Assembly (NCBI GenBank): GCA_964599375.1
Contig: CAZREW010000012.1
Span: forward strand, 1 to 64,000
DNA from: JAUWCL01 sp964599375
GTDB lineage: Bacteria > Krumholzibacteriota > Krumholzibacteriia > Krumholzibacteriales > Krumholzibacteriaceae
DNA length: 64,000 nt
Direction: 5' to 3'
How positions within the stretch are numbered: the stretch's first letter is position 1; every line of letters begins with the position of its first letter. Position numbers and translations under genes: made by a program. Positions 1 through 7,512 of this stretch are shown here, one piece after another. The notes beneath the pieces were generated by a model. That model ran no database searches. It was not told the DNA's origin and saw nothing but the letters and a program-made list of their open reading frames with translations.

Positions 1-2
1 AA

Positions 3-59
3 TATATCTTCGACCACTCTTACTGGGACACCACTGCCTGGAAGCAGGCGGACCGATAG
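3..59 (+). CDS. C-terminal tail of a gene cut by the window start
   Basis: Eighteen codons are open from the left edge to a TAG stop, ending in the residues DTTAWKQADR. The aromatic-rich, codon-biased reading looks like the end of a real protein entering from outside the window, but it is far too short to assign. It would be convergent with the lipoprotein gene at 200-1324. It could also be chance. Confidence 0.3.
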   Translation, partial: YIFDHSYWDTTAWKQADR

Positions 60-112
60 TGTAGGGATTCTTGCCAGTCCGAGTCCTGGCCGGGGAGTAT
101 CGACACGAGAAT

Positions 113-183
113 ATGGCCAGGTAAGGACTTGCAACTCAGTGGCGCGCACTAGCGCGTCCACTACATGCCCTTGTTAGCTGCAT
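113..183 (-). mobile_element. degenerate integron attC-like site
   Basis: Read on the minus strand, 17 bases past the stop of the DUF4185-like gene, the sequence has a left simple-site-like box (GCTAACAA at about 171-178). It is followed by an imperfect inverted repeat: AGTGG-A-CGCGC (152-162) and GCGCGCCACT (138-147) around a 4-base TAGT loop, with one unpaired A in one arm. A cassette recombination site has this plan: R'' box, L'', loop, L', and an extrahelical base. The outer right box expected near 118-128 reads TCCTTACCTGG. It differs from a proper GTTRRRY box, so the site is degenerate or the resemblance is accidental. Confidence 0.3.
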
Positions 184-199
184 CCACACTGCGCACCCC

Positions 200-1324
200 T
201 CACTTGCCTATCCGCACAACGACGAATCGCGGCCAGTATAGGGAACGTGCCCCTTGTGGCGTGAATAGGTCGCCGAATTCGAAACTGTTCGTGGCATAGG
301 TGACGATGAGGTCCGCAGCATCGCCATCGGACAGTTCCGGGTGCGCCTTCGCTGCGTACACGAACGGCCGCGTACCGTCAGACTCAGGTGGCCGGTAGAC
401 GGTGACTGGCGAACTCCACGGACCGGTGAGAGCGGTAGATGTACGCAGTCCGATCGTCGATGCGCCAAAGCCATAGCTCGCGACATGGATGAACGATAGT
501 GTACGCGCATCCCAATGGAGCGAGCTCTCGGATCCTGCGTCGTCCATGACGAAGGCTGGGCCGCCTGCGCCGAGCGCAGTTTCCGGAACCCAGCCTCGGA
601 CATCCCCAGCCCACCACTCGGCCCGGCTGACGTCACCTTGAGCAAGAGAGACCGAGGGATAACGAACGAGCGCGCCGGCGTGCACTCCTTCCTGGCGAAT
701 GGCGAGAGCAATGATGTAGTCGCCGTCTTGAACAACGGCCGTCGCAGGAACGGCATCGAAAGTGCTCAGAGCAGCATCGACGATGAACATGTTCCATGTT
801 GCCACTGGCGCATCTGGATTGTCGATCACGGCAACGGCGTACCCTGCGTTCGCGAAGTCAAGACCCTGGCAGGGCGTCGTGACGGTCCTGTACAAGAAGA
901 TGACGAGCGGCCCACCTTCGATGCGAATCCCGTGGCCAGGCCAATACCGAAGTTGGCCAAGCTCTGGATCAGGGAAGAACGCGGCTGGCGATCCATCGCT
1001 ATCCAATCGCCATTCGAAGGCAATCGATGCGATGCGTGGGTCCGCTCCGGTCTGGATCGCGACCGTGTTGCTCACCATCACAGACTCAGAGCGCGCGTAG
1101 GCATCCGACGTGGCGATGAATGTGTCACCGAAGAGCCAAAGGGTGCGGCCAGGGGCGAGCGGGACTGAAAGCGCAGCATCGGCACCGAGCCAATGTGGGT
1201 CGCGATGGAAGAGCACTTCAGCTTCCGTGAATGCGCTTCCCGTTGAGCCGTTCGATGTAAGGCGCGATGACGAGCAGGCGACGGTCGATAACATCACAGC
1301 GATCAGCGTGAGCCACGTCGGCAC
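200..1324 (-). CDS. DUF4185-like secreted lipoprotein
   Basis: This is a predicted exported lipoprotein of about 374 residues. From a GTG start at 1324 the N-terminus reads MPTWLTLIAVMLSTVAC, a short hydrophobic segment ending in a lipobox-like TVAC. The mature part has the motif LFGDTFI, and later stretches on sales-record-like beta strands, typical of DUF4185/glycosidase-like five-bladed propeller proteins, which are of unknown enzymatic role. The frame stays open to an ATG at 1447, but that start would put the lipobox near residue 58, too deep for a signal peptide. Codon use is less GC-biased than in the core genes to the right, which suggests acquired DNA. The family call is moderate; no catalytic residues can be named. 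Confidence 0.55.
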   Translation of the reverse strand: MPTWLTLIAVMLSTVACSSSRLTSNGSTGSAFTEAEVLFHRDPHWLGADAALSVPLAPGRTLWLFGDTFIATSDAYARSESVMVSNTVAIQTGADPRIASIAFEWRLDSDGSPAAFFPDPELGQLRYWPGHGIRIEGGPLVIFLYRTVTTPCQGLDFANAGYAVAVIDNPDAPVATWNMFIVDAALSTFDAVPATAVVQDGDYIIALAIRQEGVHAGALVRYPSVSLAQGDVSRAEWWAGDVRGWVPETALGAGGPAFVMDDAGSESSLHWDARTLSFIHVASYGFGASTIGLRTSTALTGPWSSPVTVYRPPESDGTRPFVYAAKAHPELSDGDAADLIVTYATNSFEFGDLFTPQGARSLYWPRFVVVRIGK

Positions 1325-1510
1325 ACAACCCTGACAATCCGTGGCATGTAGGCTCTTCGCACTCGCTATGTTCAATGAACTCAACAGTTCATGCCCAGTC
1401 GGCAGGAGCGGAAGCGTCGAGCTTAGCGAGTCCGCCCAGGCAATCATGGCGGCCCACTCCGGGACTGCTCACACGCGCCGGTCACGTACTGCAACGCACA
1501 AGATGAAACT

Positions 1511-1858
1511 CTATCGCCGCACTGCTTTTCGCCGTGCGATGAGAGATGCAGCAACCGCTCCAGCGTACGTGCCACCACAGCAAGCGAGCAGGAATCCGAG
1601 CCCCTGGGAAAGGAAAACTTCTCGCTTTTCCACCAAGACCATGATGACAATCACAACAAGAAACGTAGCGTCCATCGCCAGCATAATGGGCCAGTCCTTG
1701 CGGTATGCGTCAACGTTGCCTCGCGACAGTAGAAACTGGCAGATTGAGAAGTACGCTCCCATCAAGATGAACGCTACCGGCAAACCCGCCCCTGCACCAA
1801 CGAACGACAGAAAAAATCCGAGAAGCCCGAGGCAAAAAGCAAGCAACTGCTTCGACAT
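1511..1858 (-). CDS. small integral membrane protein
   Basis: The gene encodes 115 residues with about three to four hydrophobic spans (roughly residues 5-20, 24-45, 60-77 and 84-107) and a basic tail, ARRKAVRR. A strong AGGAGG ribosome site lies 5 bases before the ATG. It reads in the same direction as the lipoprotein gene downstream but is separated from it by almost 190 bases. No family was recognised. It has the look of small hypothetical membrane genes often found in mobile gene pools, but nothing in the protein proves that. Confidence 0.6.
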   Translation of the reverse strand: MSKQLLAFCLGLLGFFLSFVGAGAGLPVAFILMGAYFSICQFLLSRGNVDAYRKDWPIMLAMDATFLVVIVIMVLVEKREVFLSQGLGFLLACCGGTYAGAVAASLIARRKAVRR

Positions 1859-2146
1859 TTTGTCCTCCTGGTCACACTCTGTAGACGCCTACCGCAATGT
1901 ATCCTGAACAAGGATATCAGATATTGCTACGGGAGTGAAAGAATATCAAATTTTTAATAACCACAAGATTTTTATCGGGCTCTAGCAAATGCTTAACTTT
2001 AGTGTTTTAACTATCCTTTGGAAATCTGCCAGAAGGTTCACGAAACATCCAACCCGAAGAACCATTTCCGTATTCAGGCGGTTCTAAAGCTTTCCACTAT
2101 AGGGAGCCGATTGTTTCCCTCTTGAACCCGGCGATGACGCGCGCCA
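1859..2146. other. AT-rich intergenic boundary
   Basis: No gene is visible in these 288 bases. The middle (about 1910-2030) is clearly richer in A and T than the DNA to the right and marks the junction between the odd left end and the core chromosome. It contains copy 1 of a 34-base repeat at 2078-2111. No convincing promoter was found. Confidence 0.5.
2078..2111 (-). repeat. 34-base imperfect repeat, copy 1
   Basis: This copy matches 3097-3130 at 29 of 34 positions with no gaps (shared core GTTCTAAAGCT, then TCC.CTAT.GGGAG). It lies 36 bases downstream of the stop of the PorT-like gene. Its centre is a weak dyad. Confidence 0.6.
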
Positions 2147-2944
2147 CTATCTCCCCGGGTAGGAGTATCCTATGATCACCGCGAGCGAGCCTGTATTGTT
2201 CTTGCCGTTCGTTTCGGTGTCTTTCTGGATGTTGGTCAACCCGTAAGAAAAGTGGGCGTTGAAAACGATGTCACCGGGACCGAATGGAGTTTCTATACCG
2301 ACCCCGCCGGCGATCCCGGCATTGGTGGAATTGATGTCCTGGCTGACGTCGGTCTCATCGTCGAAACAGACCGGCGGCAGCGGAAGATAATCCGGAGGAA
2401 CGACTAGAGGCGTCCCTGATGCGTCGGTGTACAATAAGCTCGAGCCGCTCGTGACCGTCTTGGCCCGGACAAGAAATCCTATGTAGGGCCCCACGTTGAT
2501 GAAGAATCGCTGCGCGCCCCCCCATGTCAGCCCGGCCATGATGGGGATCTCCAGATAGTCCAGGATGGTCTCATTGTCGAATGATGCATACAACGTCGTG
2601 CCGGGAGGGGCCGGCAGGGATGGATCGGGAAATATCGGCTGCATGCCGTTGCGCTGTCCTCCCTGGGACGCATAGTTGATTTCACCACGCAGCGAAAAAT
2701 GCTGTCTCACCTCATGATCGATGAATACCCCGAAATAAGGGCCGACCCTCGATGTGTATCCCTTGCTTACCTCGTTCGTGCCGCCTTCGATACTCGGGAT
2801 GCTGAGCCCGCCGTGAATGCCGACGTGGGTCTGATCGGCGAAAGCCTCTCCTTCGTTCACTGTAATCAGACACAACAGGGCCGTGAAGGCGCATGCGGAA
2901 AAAGAACGGGAAATTGTGAATAGGGACAGGGTAGCGCGTTTCAT
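2147..2944 (-). CDS. PorT-family outer-membrane beta-barrel protein
   Basis: The product is a predicted outer-membrane barrel of about 265 residues. The start at 2944 (MKRATLSLF) is preferred over one 14 codons upstream because AAGAGGA lies just before it and a classical signal peptide follows, ending near GEAFA. The mature protein opens with VGIHGGLSIPSI and alternates aromatic and polar residues, as in the OMP_b-brl_2/PorT family. A loop near residues 180-200 holds DETDVS. In Bacteroidetes PorT takes part in type IX secretion, but this broad family also contains unrelated small barrels, so no specific role is claimed. It is flanked on both sides by copies of the same 34-base repeat. Confidence 0.65.
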   Translation of the reverse strand: MKRATLSLFTISRSFSACAFTALLCLITVNEGEAFADQTHVGIHGGLSIPSIEGGTNEVSKGYTSRVGPYFGVFIDHEVRQHFSLRGEINYASQGGQRNGMQPIFPDPSLPAPPGTTLYASFDNETILDYLEIPIMAGLTWGGAQRFFINVGPYIGFLVRAKTVTSGSSLLYTDASGTPLVVPPDYLPLPPVCFDDETDVSQDINSTNAGIAGGVGIETPFGPGDIVFNAHFSYGLTNIQKDTETNGKNNTGSLAVIIGYSYPGR

Positions 2945-3096
2945 CTTTTTCGTCCTCTTAATCCAGGGTTTATCGATCCCCACCATAGTCCGATGTCTTG
3001 TCCCTTATATTTATTCCATCCGTTTCCCAATATACAAGTGAAAAACAGCGAACATTCCGATGAGGGTAGCGCCTGGGGAGCCAGTTATTTATCTGA

Positions 3097-3130
3097 GCAG
3101 TTCTAAAGCTGTCCCCTATGGGGAGACGAT
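3097..3130 (-). repeat. 34-base imperfect repeat, copy 2
   Basis: This is the second copy of the 2078-2111 element, here with a better hairpin (TCCCC-TAT-GGGGA). It lies 17 bases after the stop of the DUF2087 gene. Both copies follow gene ends on the same strand, so they may be REP-like or terminator-like elements. Confidence 0.6.
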
Positions 3131-3146
3131 CCTCGCCCTCAGCCTT

Positions 3147-3899
3147 CTACTCCACCCAGTACTCCGCCCCGTCCCGCGTCCGGCCCAGGAACCCGAAGTC
3201 GACCATATACCTGCAGAGAGTCGTGTAATCCTCGGACGCGGTCGAGAGGATCTCGTTCACCTCTCGCTGCGTGTAGCGCCGCGACGCGTCGAAACGCTTG
3301 AGGATCTGGATCAGCACCGCCACCTTGTGCTTCTGCTTCTTCGGGAACCGGGCGAGCATGCCGCCCGGCCCGTCCGGGAAGTTTGCTCCTACGATCTTCC
3401 TGAACTCGGCTTTTGTGATTGCGAACCTCTCGTCGTCCGCGGATTTGCGCCCGGGGATCTCGATGAACCTGGAACCGGGATCCTGTTCCCCGCTCTCGAG
3501 GAGCTCCATCAGTGCCACAAACACCCGCGCCTGGCGCGCCTTTTCACGAAGGACGAAACGGTGGTTGCGGATCGTCGACAGGCTGACGCCGCCGGCCAGA
3601 GGCTGGATCTCCTTGTCAGGCAAGCCGTCGAAGAAATGGCGCAGCAGCGTTCGCTGTATCTCCGAAAGCCCGGTGCCCTTCTTGCCCAGGTCCAGCAGGG
3701 CATGGAATGCCGAGCCGTGAGCCTCAGAGATATGGCTTTTCATGGCGAGTTCCGCTTCGACCATATCCTCTCCGAGGGGATAGATATGACCTTTCCTGAA
3801 GGATCCATCGCAGAACATGCACTCGAACATGCGGTCGTTGCTCGTATAACCGTCGATAAGTTGCTGAACCGTGGCGGAATCCGGGACTCTGTTGCTCAT
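3147..3899 (-). CDS. DUF2087 helix-turn-helix transcriptional regulator
   Basis: This 250-residue protein has three parts. The first is an N-terminal possible zinc site (CMFC at 27-30, followed by SHISEAH near 55-60, a C2H2-like spacing). The second is a LuxR-like helix-turn-helix (about 78-120, with PDKEIQ and STIRNHRFVLREKARQ). The third is a C-terminal DUF2087 domain (about 183-250, with FPKKQKHK and YTQREVNEIL). DUF2087 proteins are DNA-binding regulators of largely unknown ligand. It has its own promoter with a palindrome over the -35 box, which suggests that it controls itself. A ribosome site AAGGAG precedes the ATG. Confidence 0.8.
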   Translation of the reverse strand: MSNRVPDSATVQQLIDGYTSNDRMFECMFCDGSFRKGHIYPLGEDMVEAELAMKSHISEAHGSAFHALLDLGKKGTGLSEIQRTLLRHFFDGLPDKEIQPLAGGVSLSTIRNHRFVLREKARQARVFVALMELLESGEQDPGSRFIEIPGRKSADDERFAITKAEFRKIVGANFPDGPGGMLARFPKKQKHKVAVLIQILKRFDASRRYTQREVNEILSTASEDYTTLCRYMVDFGFLGRTRDGAEYWVE

Positions 3900-3920
3900 A
3901 GCGCATCTCCTTTTTCCCGG

Positions 3921-3949
3921 ATTATACTAAATATAACAGACATTGTCTA
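3921..3949 (-). promoter_or_regulatory. sigma70 promoter and operator of the DUF2087 gene
   Basis: On the minus strand a -35 box TAGACA (3944-3949), a 17-base spacer and a perfect -10 box TATAAT (3921-3926) precede the regulator. A perfect 11-base palindrome AGACAATGTCT (3938-3948) overlies the -35 box. A further AGACA half-site lies at 3959-3963. Binding there would block polymerase, so repression by the adjacent regulator is the simplest reading. Confidence 0.65.
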
Positions 3950-3973
3950 GATATTTTTAGACATTATTATATA

Positions 3974-5773
3974 TTATCTATTTGATATCTCCTCCAGCGC
4001 CTTTGCCGCGTTCGTGTTCCCCGGATTGAGCTCGAGCGATCTCGTATAGTTCCTGACCGCGAGCTCCGTATCCCCGTTCTTGAGATACGCTTCACCGAGG
4101 CTGTCATATACGTTCCACGATCCGGGATAGAACTCGACGTTCAGCTGGAAGAGAGCGATCGCCTCCCTGACCAGGCCCCTTCCTAGCAGCTGGTACCCGA
4201 GACCGTTCAGCCTCTGCTCAGTGATCGCCCTGTGAGACCGGTCGCTGTCCCTCAATTCACGGTACCTGCCTGTCCCCTCGTCGATATCGCCGGAGAGCAT
4301 GTACTCGAAAGGCGTCTTCCGGTCTTCGCCCATCCTCGGGAATGAGATACCCAGGCCGTCGCCGACTATCTTCACCCTGTCACTGCCCGGATCCACCCCG
4401 GTGATGAACTGGATCCTGGCCTCGCTGTCCGTCCTTACGAACTCATCCGGGGAGATCGGGTAGAGATCGAACGGCGGTTCACCGGTGACGTCGGCCTTGA
4501 GGTGGCCGTCTTCGACGCTTACATAGGCGACCTGGTCCGTGTCGATAAGATATCTGCCGGCATACCGCAGCAGCGTGTCCGGAGAGACGCTGTAGAGATC
4601 ATACGGCCCCGTGATATATCCGTCCCATGAATACTCCCTGGCTATCGACCTCACTATCTCTTCTATCAGATCCCCCGCGCTGCTGTTGGCCATGATCACC
4701 GCGCCGTATCCAGCCTCCTTGTCGGCTATCAGCAGGCAGTTGAAGCCCAGGTTTCCGCCGCTGTGCGTGAAATAGACCCTGCCCCCCCTGTTGCGGATCG
4801 CGAAACCAAGGCCGTATCCCTGGCTGACATGGGGCGTCGTCATCATCTCTTCAGACTCGCGGGAGAGGATCAGGTTCGACCTCGACTGGAGAGACAGCTG
4901 ATGCTCGATCGCGAACCTGGCAAGATCTGTCGGGGTCGTCCACAGACCCGCCGCGGCCATCTCGGGATAGACGTTGTACCCACCTTCGACAGGCTCCCTG
5001 TCCCTTATGTGAGCCGTTGCCGCCAGCACCCGCAGCCGCGTCGGCAGGGGCTGATCGAAGGTGCTGCTGGTCATCCCCAGGGGCCCCAGGACAATCTCCT
5101 TCATAATCTGAGGATAAGGCTTGTCCTCCAGCTCGGTCAGCAGCAGCTGCAGTATCGTCACCCCTCCCCCGGAATAGCGGAATGCACGTCCCGGCTCCAT
5201 GTCGACCACGACGGGAGGAGTGTTGGCGGGCGGTTCGCCGCTCAGTATCTGCTGTATCGTCGGCAGCGGAGCACCCTCGGCGTACCCGGGGAAACCGCTC
5301 ACCGTGGTCCCACCGGTATGGCTCAGAAGATCGGCGACAGTGACCTTGCGCCTCGCGGTAAACTCGTTATCTGGGACCTTCCACGACCTGAGCCAGGTGT
5401 TAACGTCACCGTCGAGGGTTATCCGTCCGTCCTGGACCTCCCGCATTATCGCGGTCGCGTTCACAGGCTTGCTGATCGACGCCGCCTGGAACAGGGTCAT
5501 CGCGGTGACCGGCTCATCCGTCCTCACGTCCTTTACCCCGTACCCCTTCGCCCATGACACACGGAAGTCGTATATCACCGCTACGCTAAGGCCCGGCACC
5601 CGGTAATGCTCCATCCGCTCGTTGATCTCCCACTCGGGGCCTCCCTTTATCAGGACCGGAGGAATAAGGCCCTTCTCCACCCGTGATATCCGCTCCTCAG
5701 TGACCTTGCCGGCATGGACCGGGCAGGCGGCGAGAATGACCGCCAGCAGCGCCAAAACTGTCCTTCTGATCAT
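3974..5773 (-). CDS. exported beta-lactamase-family serine hydrolase with TPR tail
   Basis: The 599-residue protein has a signal peptide (about 1-21, ending CPVHA) and a class C beta-lactamase/penicillin-binding fold. The active-site SxxK is S99-I-S-K102, the second motif region is YSGGG near 200, and the third element is HSGGN near 338. Family members include esterases, D-aminopeptidases and carboxypeptidases, so the substrate cannot be told. Residues from about 510 form two TPR-like helical repeats (ALFQLNVEFYPGSWNVYDSL and the following unit), probably for protein contacts. The layout matches many exported serine hydrolases of the FCB group. A ribosome site AAGGGTATGG precedes the ATG. Confidence 0.85.
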   Translation of the reverse strand: MIRRTVLALLAVILAACPVHAGKVTEERISRVEKGLIPPVLIKGGPEWEINERMEHYRVPGLSVAVIYDFRVSWAKGYGVKDVRTDEPVTAMTLFQAASISKPVNATAIMREVQDGRITLDGDVNTWLRSWKVPDNEFTARRKVTVADLLSHTGGTTVSGFPGYAEGAPLPTIQQILSGEPPANTPPVVVDMEPGRAFRYSGGGVTILQLLLTELEDKPYPQIMKEIVLGPLGMTSSTFDQPLPTRLRVLAATAHIRDREPVEGGYNVYPEMAAAGLWTTPTDLARFAIEHQLSLQSRSNLILSRESEEMMTTPHVSQGYGLGFAIRNRGGRVYFTHSGGNLGFNCLLIADKEAGYGAVIMANSSAGDLIEEIVRSIAREYSWDGYITGPYDLYSVSPDTLLRYAGRYLIDTDQVAYVSVEDGHLKADVTGEPPFDLYPISPDEFVRTDSEARIQFITGVDPGSDRVKIVGDGLGISFPRMGEDRKTPFEYMLSGDIDEGTGRYRELRDSDRSHRAITEQRLNGLGYQLLGRGLVREAIALFQLNVEFYPGSWNVYDSLGEAYLKNGDTELAVRNYTRSLELNPGNTNAAKALEEISNR

Positions 5774-5863
5774 GACACCATACCCTTTATAAGAAGTGGG
5801 ACTCGCATCGACATTATTGATTACGATAGCAGGCCGATGATGTTTCCCGGGATGTCTATTCGA

Positions 5864-6073
5864 CTATTTCAAAAAATCGCCCAGGTACGCGGCGTACGCC
5901 GGCGATAGCTGGGAGATCTCGAGAGAGATGATCTCCGGCACGTCGTACGAGTGGTTCTTTTCCACAAGATCCTTAAGCTGATCGAACGAGGATTCCGACG
6001 TCTTGATGATCATCAGCGCAAAACAAAAGACGGTTTTCGCCGCCATGGCCATGGTGTAGAATCTGACCATCAC
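5864..6073 (-). pseudogene. cutA: CutA1 divalent-ion tolerance protein, N-terminally truncated remnant
   Basis: Residues from about 20 to the end (IIKTSESSFDQLKDLVEK, then SYDVPEIISLEI and PAYAAYLGDF) match the C-terminal half of CutA1, a small trimeric protein linked to metal tolerance. The usual 100-110-residue protein needs about 40 more residues at the N-terminus, including the ERLAACV segment. The frame stays open a little further upstream but runs antisense into the phosphodiesterase start at 6097, and nothing CutA-like is found there. The proposed GTG start at 6073 has no good ribosome site. A decayed or 5'-deleted gene is the best explanation. Confidence 0.65.
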
Positions 6074-6096
6074 GACAAACGGAAGGATGGAAAGAG

Positions 6097-6585
6097 ATGA
6101 AGATCGCGGTAATGAGCGATTCGCACGATCACCTCGAGAACATCGAGAGGGTTGTGGCCCTCGCCGCCGAGATGGGCGCAGAGGTGCTTCTTCACTGCGG
6201 TGATATCTGCTCGCCCTTCGTGATGGACAGGCTCGCCCCCTTTCCCGGACAGGTGCACGTGGTGTTCGGGAACAACGACGGGGACCACCTCACGATAGGA
6301 AAGATGGCAGGGAGGTTCCCGAACATCACCGTCCATCATCACACGGGGGTCATCGAGACCGACAAGGGGCTCGTCGCCTTCACGCACTACCCCGAGCACG
6401 GGAAGGGCCTGGCAGCCACCGGCAATTACGCGGCGGTATTTTCAGGCCATACTCACATGAGGATGTCCGAGGTGGTGAACGGGACCCGGCACAATAATCC
6501 AGGCGAGGTCATGGGGCTGCTAGGACCTCCGGGATTCATTGTATTCGATCTCGAGAGCGGTGAATCGGAGGCGGTTGAGATCTGA
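6097..6585 (+). CDS. YfcE/MJ0936-type metallophosphodiesterase
   Basis: The 162-residue cytoplasmic calcineurin-like phosphoesterase shows all the metal-binding signatures: SDSHDH at 7-12, LHCGDIC near 32-38, FGNNDGDH near 57-64, FTHYPEHG near 92-99 and FSGHTHMR near 112-119. YfcE-type enzymes hydrolyse small phosphodiesters; the physiological substrate is usually unknown. The ATG is preceded by GGAAGGATGG. Its start is 23 bases from the cutA remnant on the other strand, and its stop TGA abuts the stop of the PfkB gene, forming TGATCA. Confidence 0.85.
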   Translation: MKIAVMSDSHDHLENIERVVALAAEMGAEVLLHCGDICSPFVMDRLAPFPGQVHVVFGNNDGDHLTIGKMAGRFPNITVHHHTGVIETDKGLVAFTHYPEHGKGLAATGNYAAVFSGHTHMRMSEVVNGTRHNNPGEVMGLLGPPGFIVFDLESGESEAVEI

Positions 6586-7512
6586 TCAGGTGAAATCAAA
6601 GCCCGGCGCGCGCCCGGCGAGAAAATCCAGCGCCTCCGGCAGCGAAGGTATGCCGGCCCTGCCGCCGAGCCTGCGGCATTTCATTGCCGCGACGGCGTTG
6701 GCGAAGACGCAGCAGCGGCGCACGTCCCACTCACTCAGGACGGCGTAGAGAAAGGCCCCGTGGAAGACGTCCCCGGCGCCTGTGGTATCGACCGCGCCGA
6801 CATCGAACCCATTTTCCTCGATAAGCTCCCCTCCGGAAAGCGCTACGCACCCGCGCTCGCCCAGCGTCACGACCGCCGCCTCGGGGCCGTACCGCATTAT
6901 CGCCTCGAGGGCGGCCCGCTCTCCCCGGCCCTCCGATATCTGGCCGGCGAAGGTCTCGCTCGCGACGATGTAATGGCAGTGAGGGAGTATCTCTCTTACG
7001 CCGTCGCGAAGGGTGCCGGCGTCGATCACGACCTTCGCCCCCGCCTCCGAGGCCGCCCGCGCCGCCGCGGCGGCAGCCAGGGGCTCGAGCGTGTCGACTA
7101 GCAGCCCGCGGCACGAGGTGACCTTGTCCATGTCCAGCTCGTCGGGCCTGAGCGGCGAGAGTGTGCCGCGCGTCCAGAGTATCGTCCTTCTTCCCGTCTT
7201 CGCGTCGACCATTATGAAGGCGAACTGCGAGAGCGCCTTCTCCTCGAGTACCGAGGATGAGACGTCGACCCCTTCGCCTGAGAGCTTCATCAGCATCGTC
7301 GCGCCTCTGTCGTCCCCGCCGACCTTCCCGATGAAGGCGGTGGAGAGGCCGAGCCTTGCCGCGGTCACAGTGGCGGTCGCCGCCGGGCCTCCGCCCTGGA
7401 CCTCGAGGGTCTCGAGCTCGAGCTTGAGGTTCTCCTCCGGAAAATGTGGGATGACCCCGAGGTAATCTATGGCCGTGTAGCCGACGCCGGTGACGTCAAA
7501 CCGCCTGTTCAC
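6586..7512 (-). CDS. PfkB-family carbohydrate kinase
   Basis: This 308-residue ribokinase/PfkB kinase has the N-terminal glycine pair in QGGGPAATA (about 39-47), which binds sugar, and the C-terminal ATP and anion-hole signature VDTTGAGDVFHGAF (about 244-257) with its catalytic Asp. The sugar or nucleoside substrate cannot be read from sequence; adenosine, ribose, fructose or sulfoquinovose-type substrates are possible. The GTG start lies inside the end of the CstA gene (17-base overlap) behind GGAGGAGAAGG, so the two are co-transcribed and probably translationally coupled. Confidence 0.85.
   Translation of the reverse strand: MNRRFDVTGVGYTAIDYLGVIPHFPEENLKLELETLEVQGGGPAATATVTAARLGLSTAFIGKVGGDDRGATMLMKLSGEGVDVSSSVLEEKALSQFAFIMVDAKTGRRTILWTRGTLSPLRPDELDMDKVTSCRGLLVDTLEPLAAAAAARAASEAGAKVVIDAGTLRDGVREILPHCHYIVASETFAGQISEGRGERAALEAIMRYGPEAAVVTLGERGCVALSGGELIEENGFDVGAVDTTGAGDVFHGAFLYAVLSEWDVRRCCVFANAVAAMKCRRLGGRAGIPSLPEALDFLAGRAPGFDFT

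Noticed and set aside
1325..1510. A second cassette-like site between the two left-end genes
   Set aside because: A GTTGAGT box occurs on the minus strand, but no paired arms or left box could be found around it.
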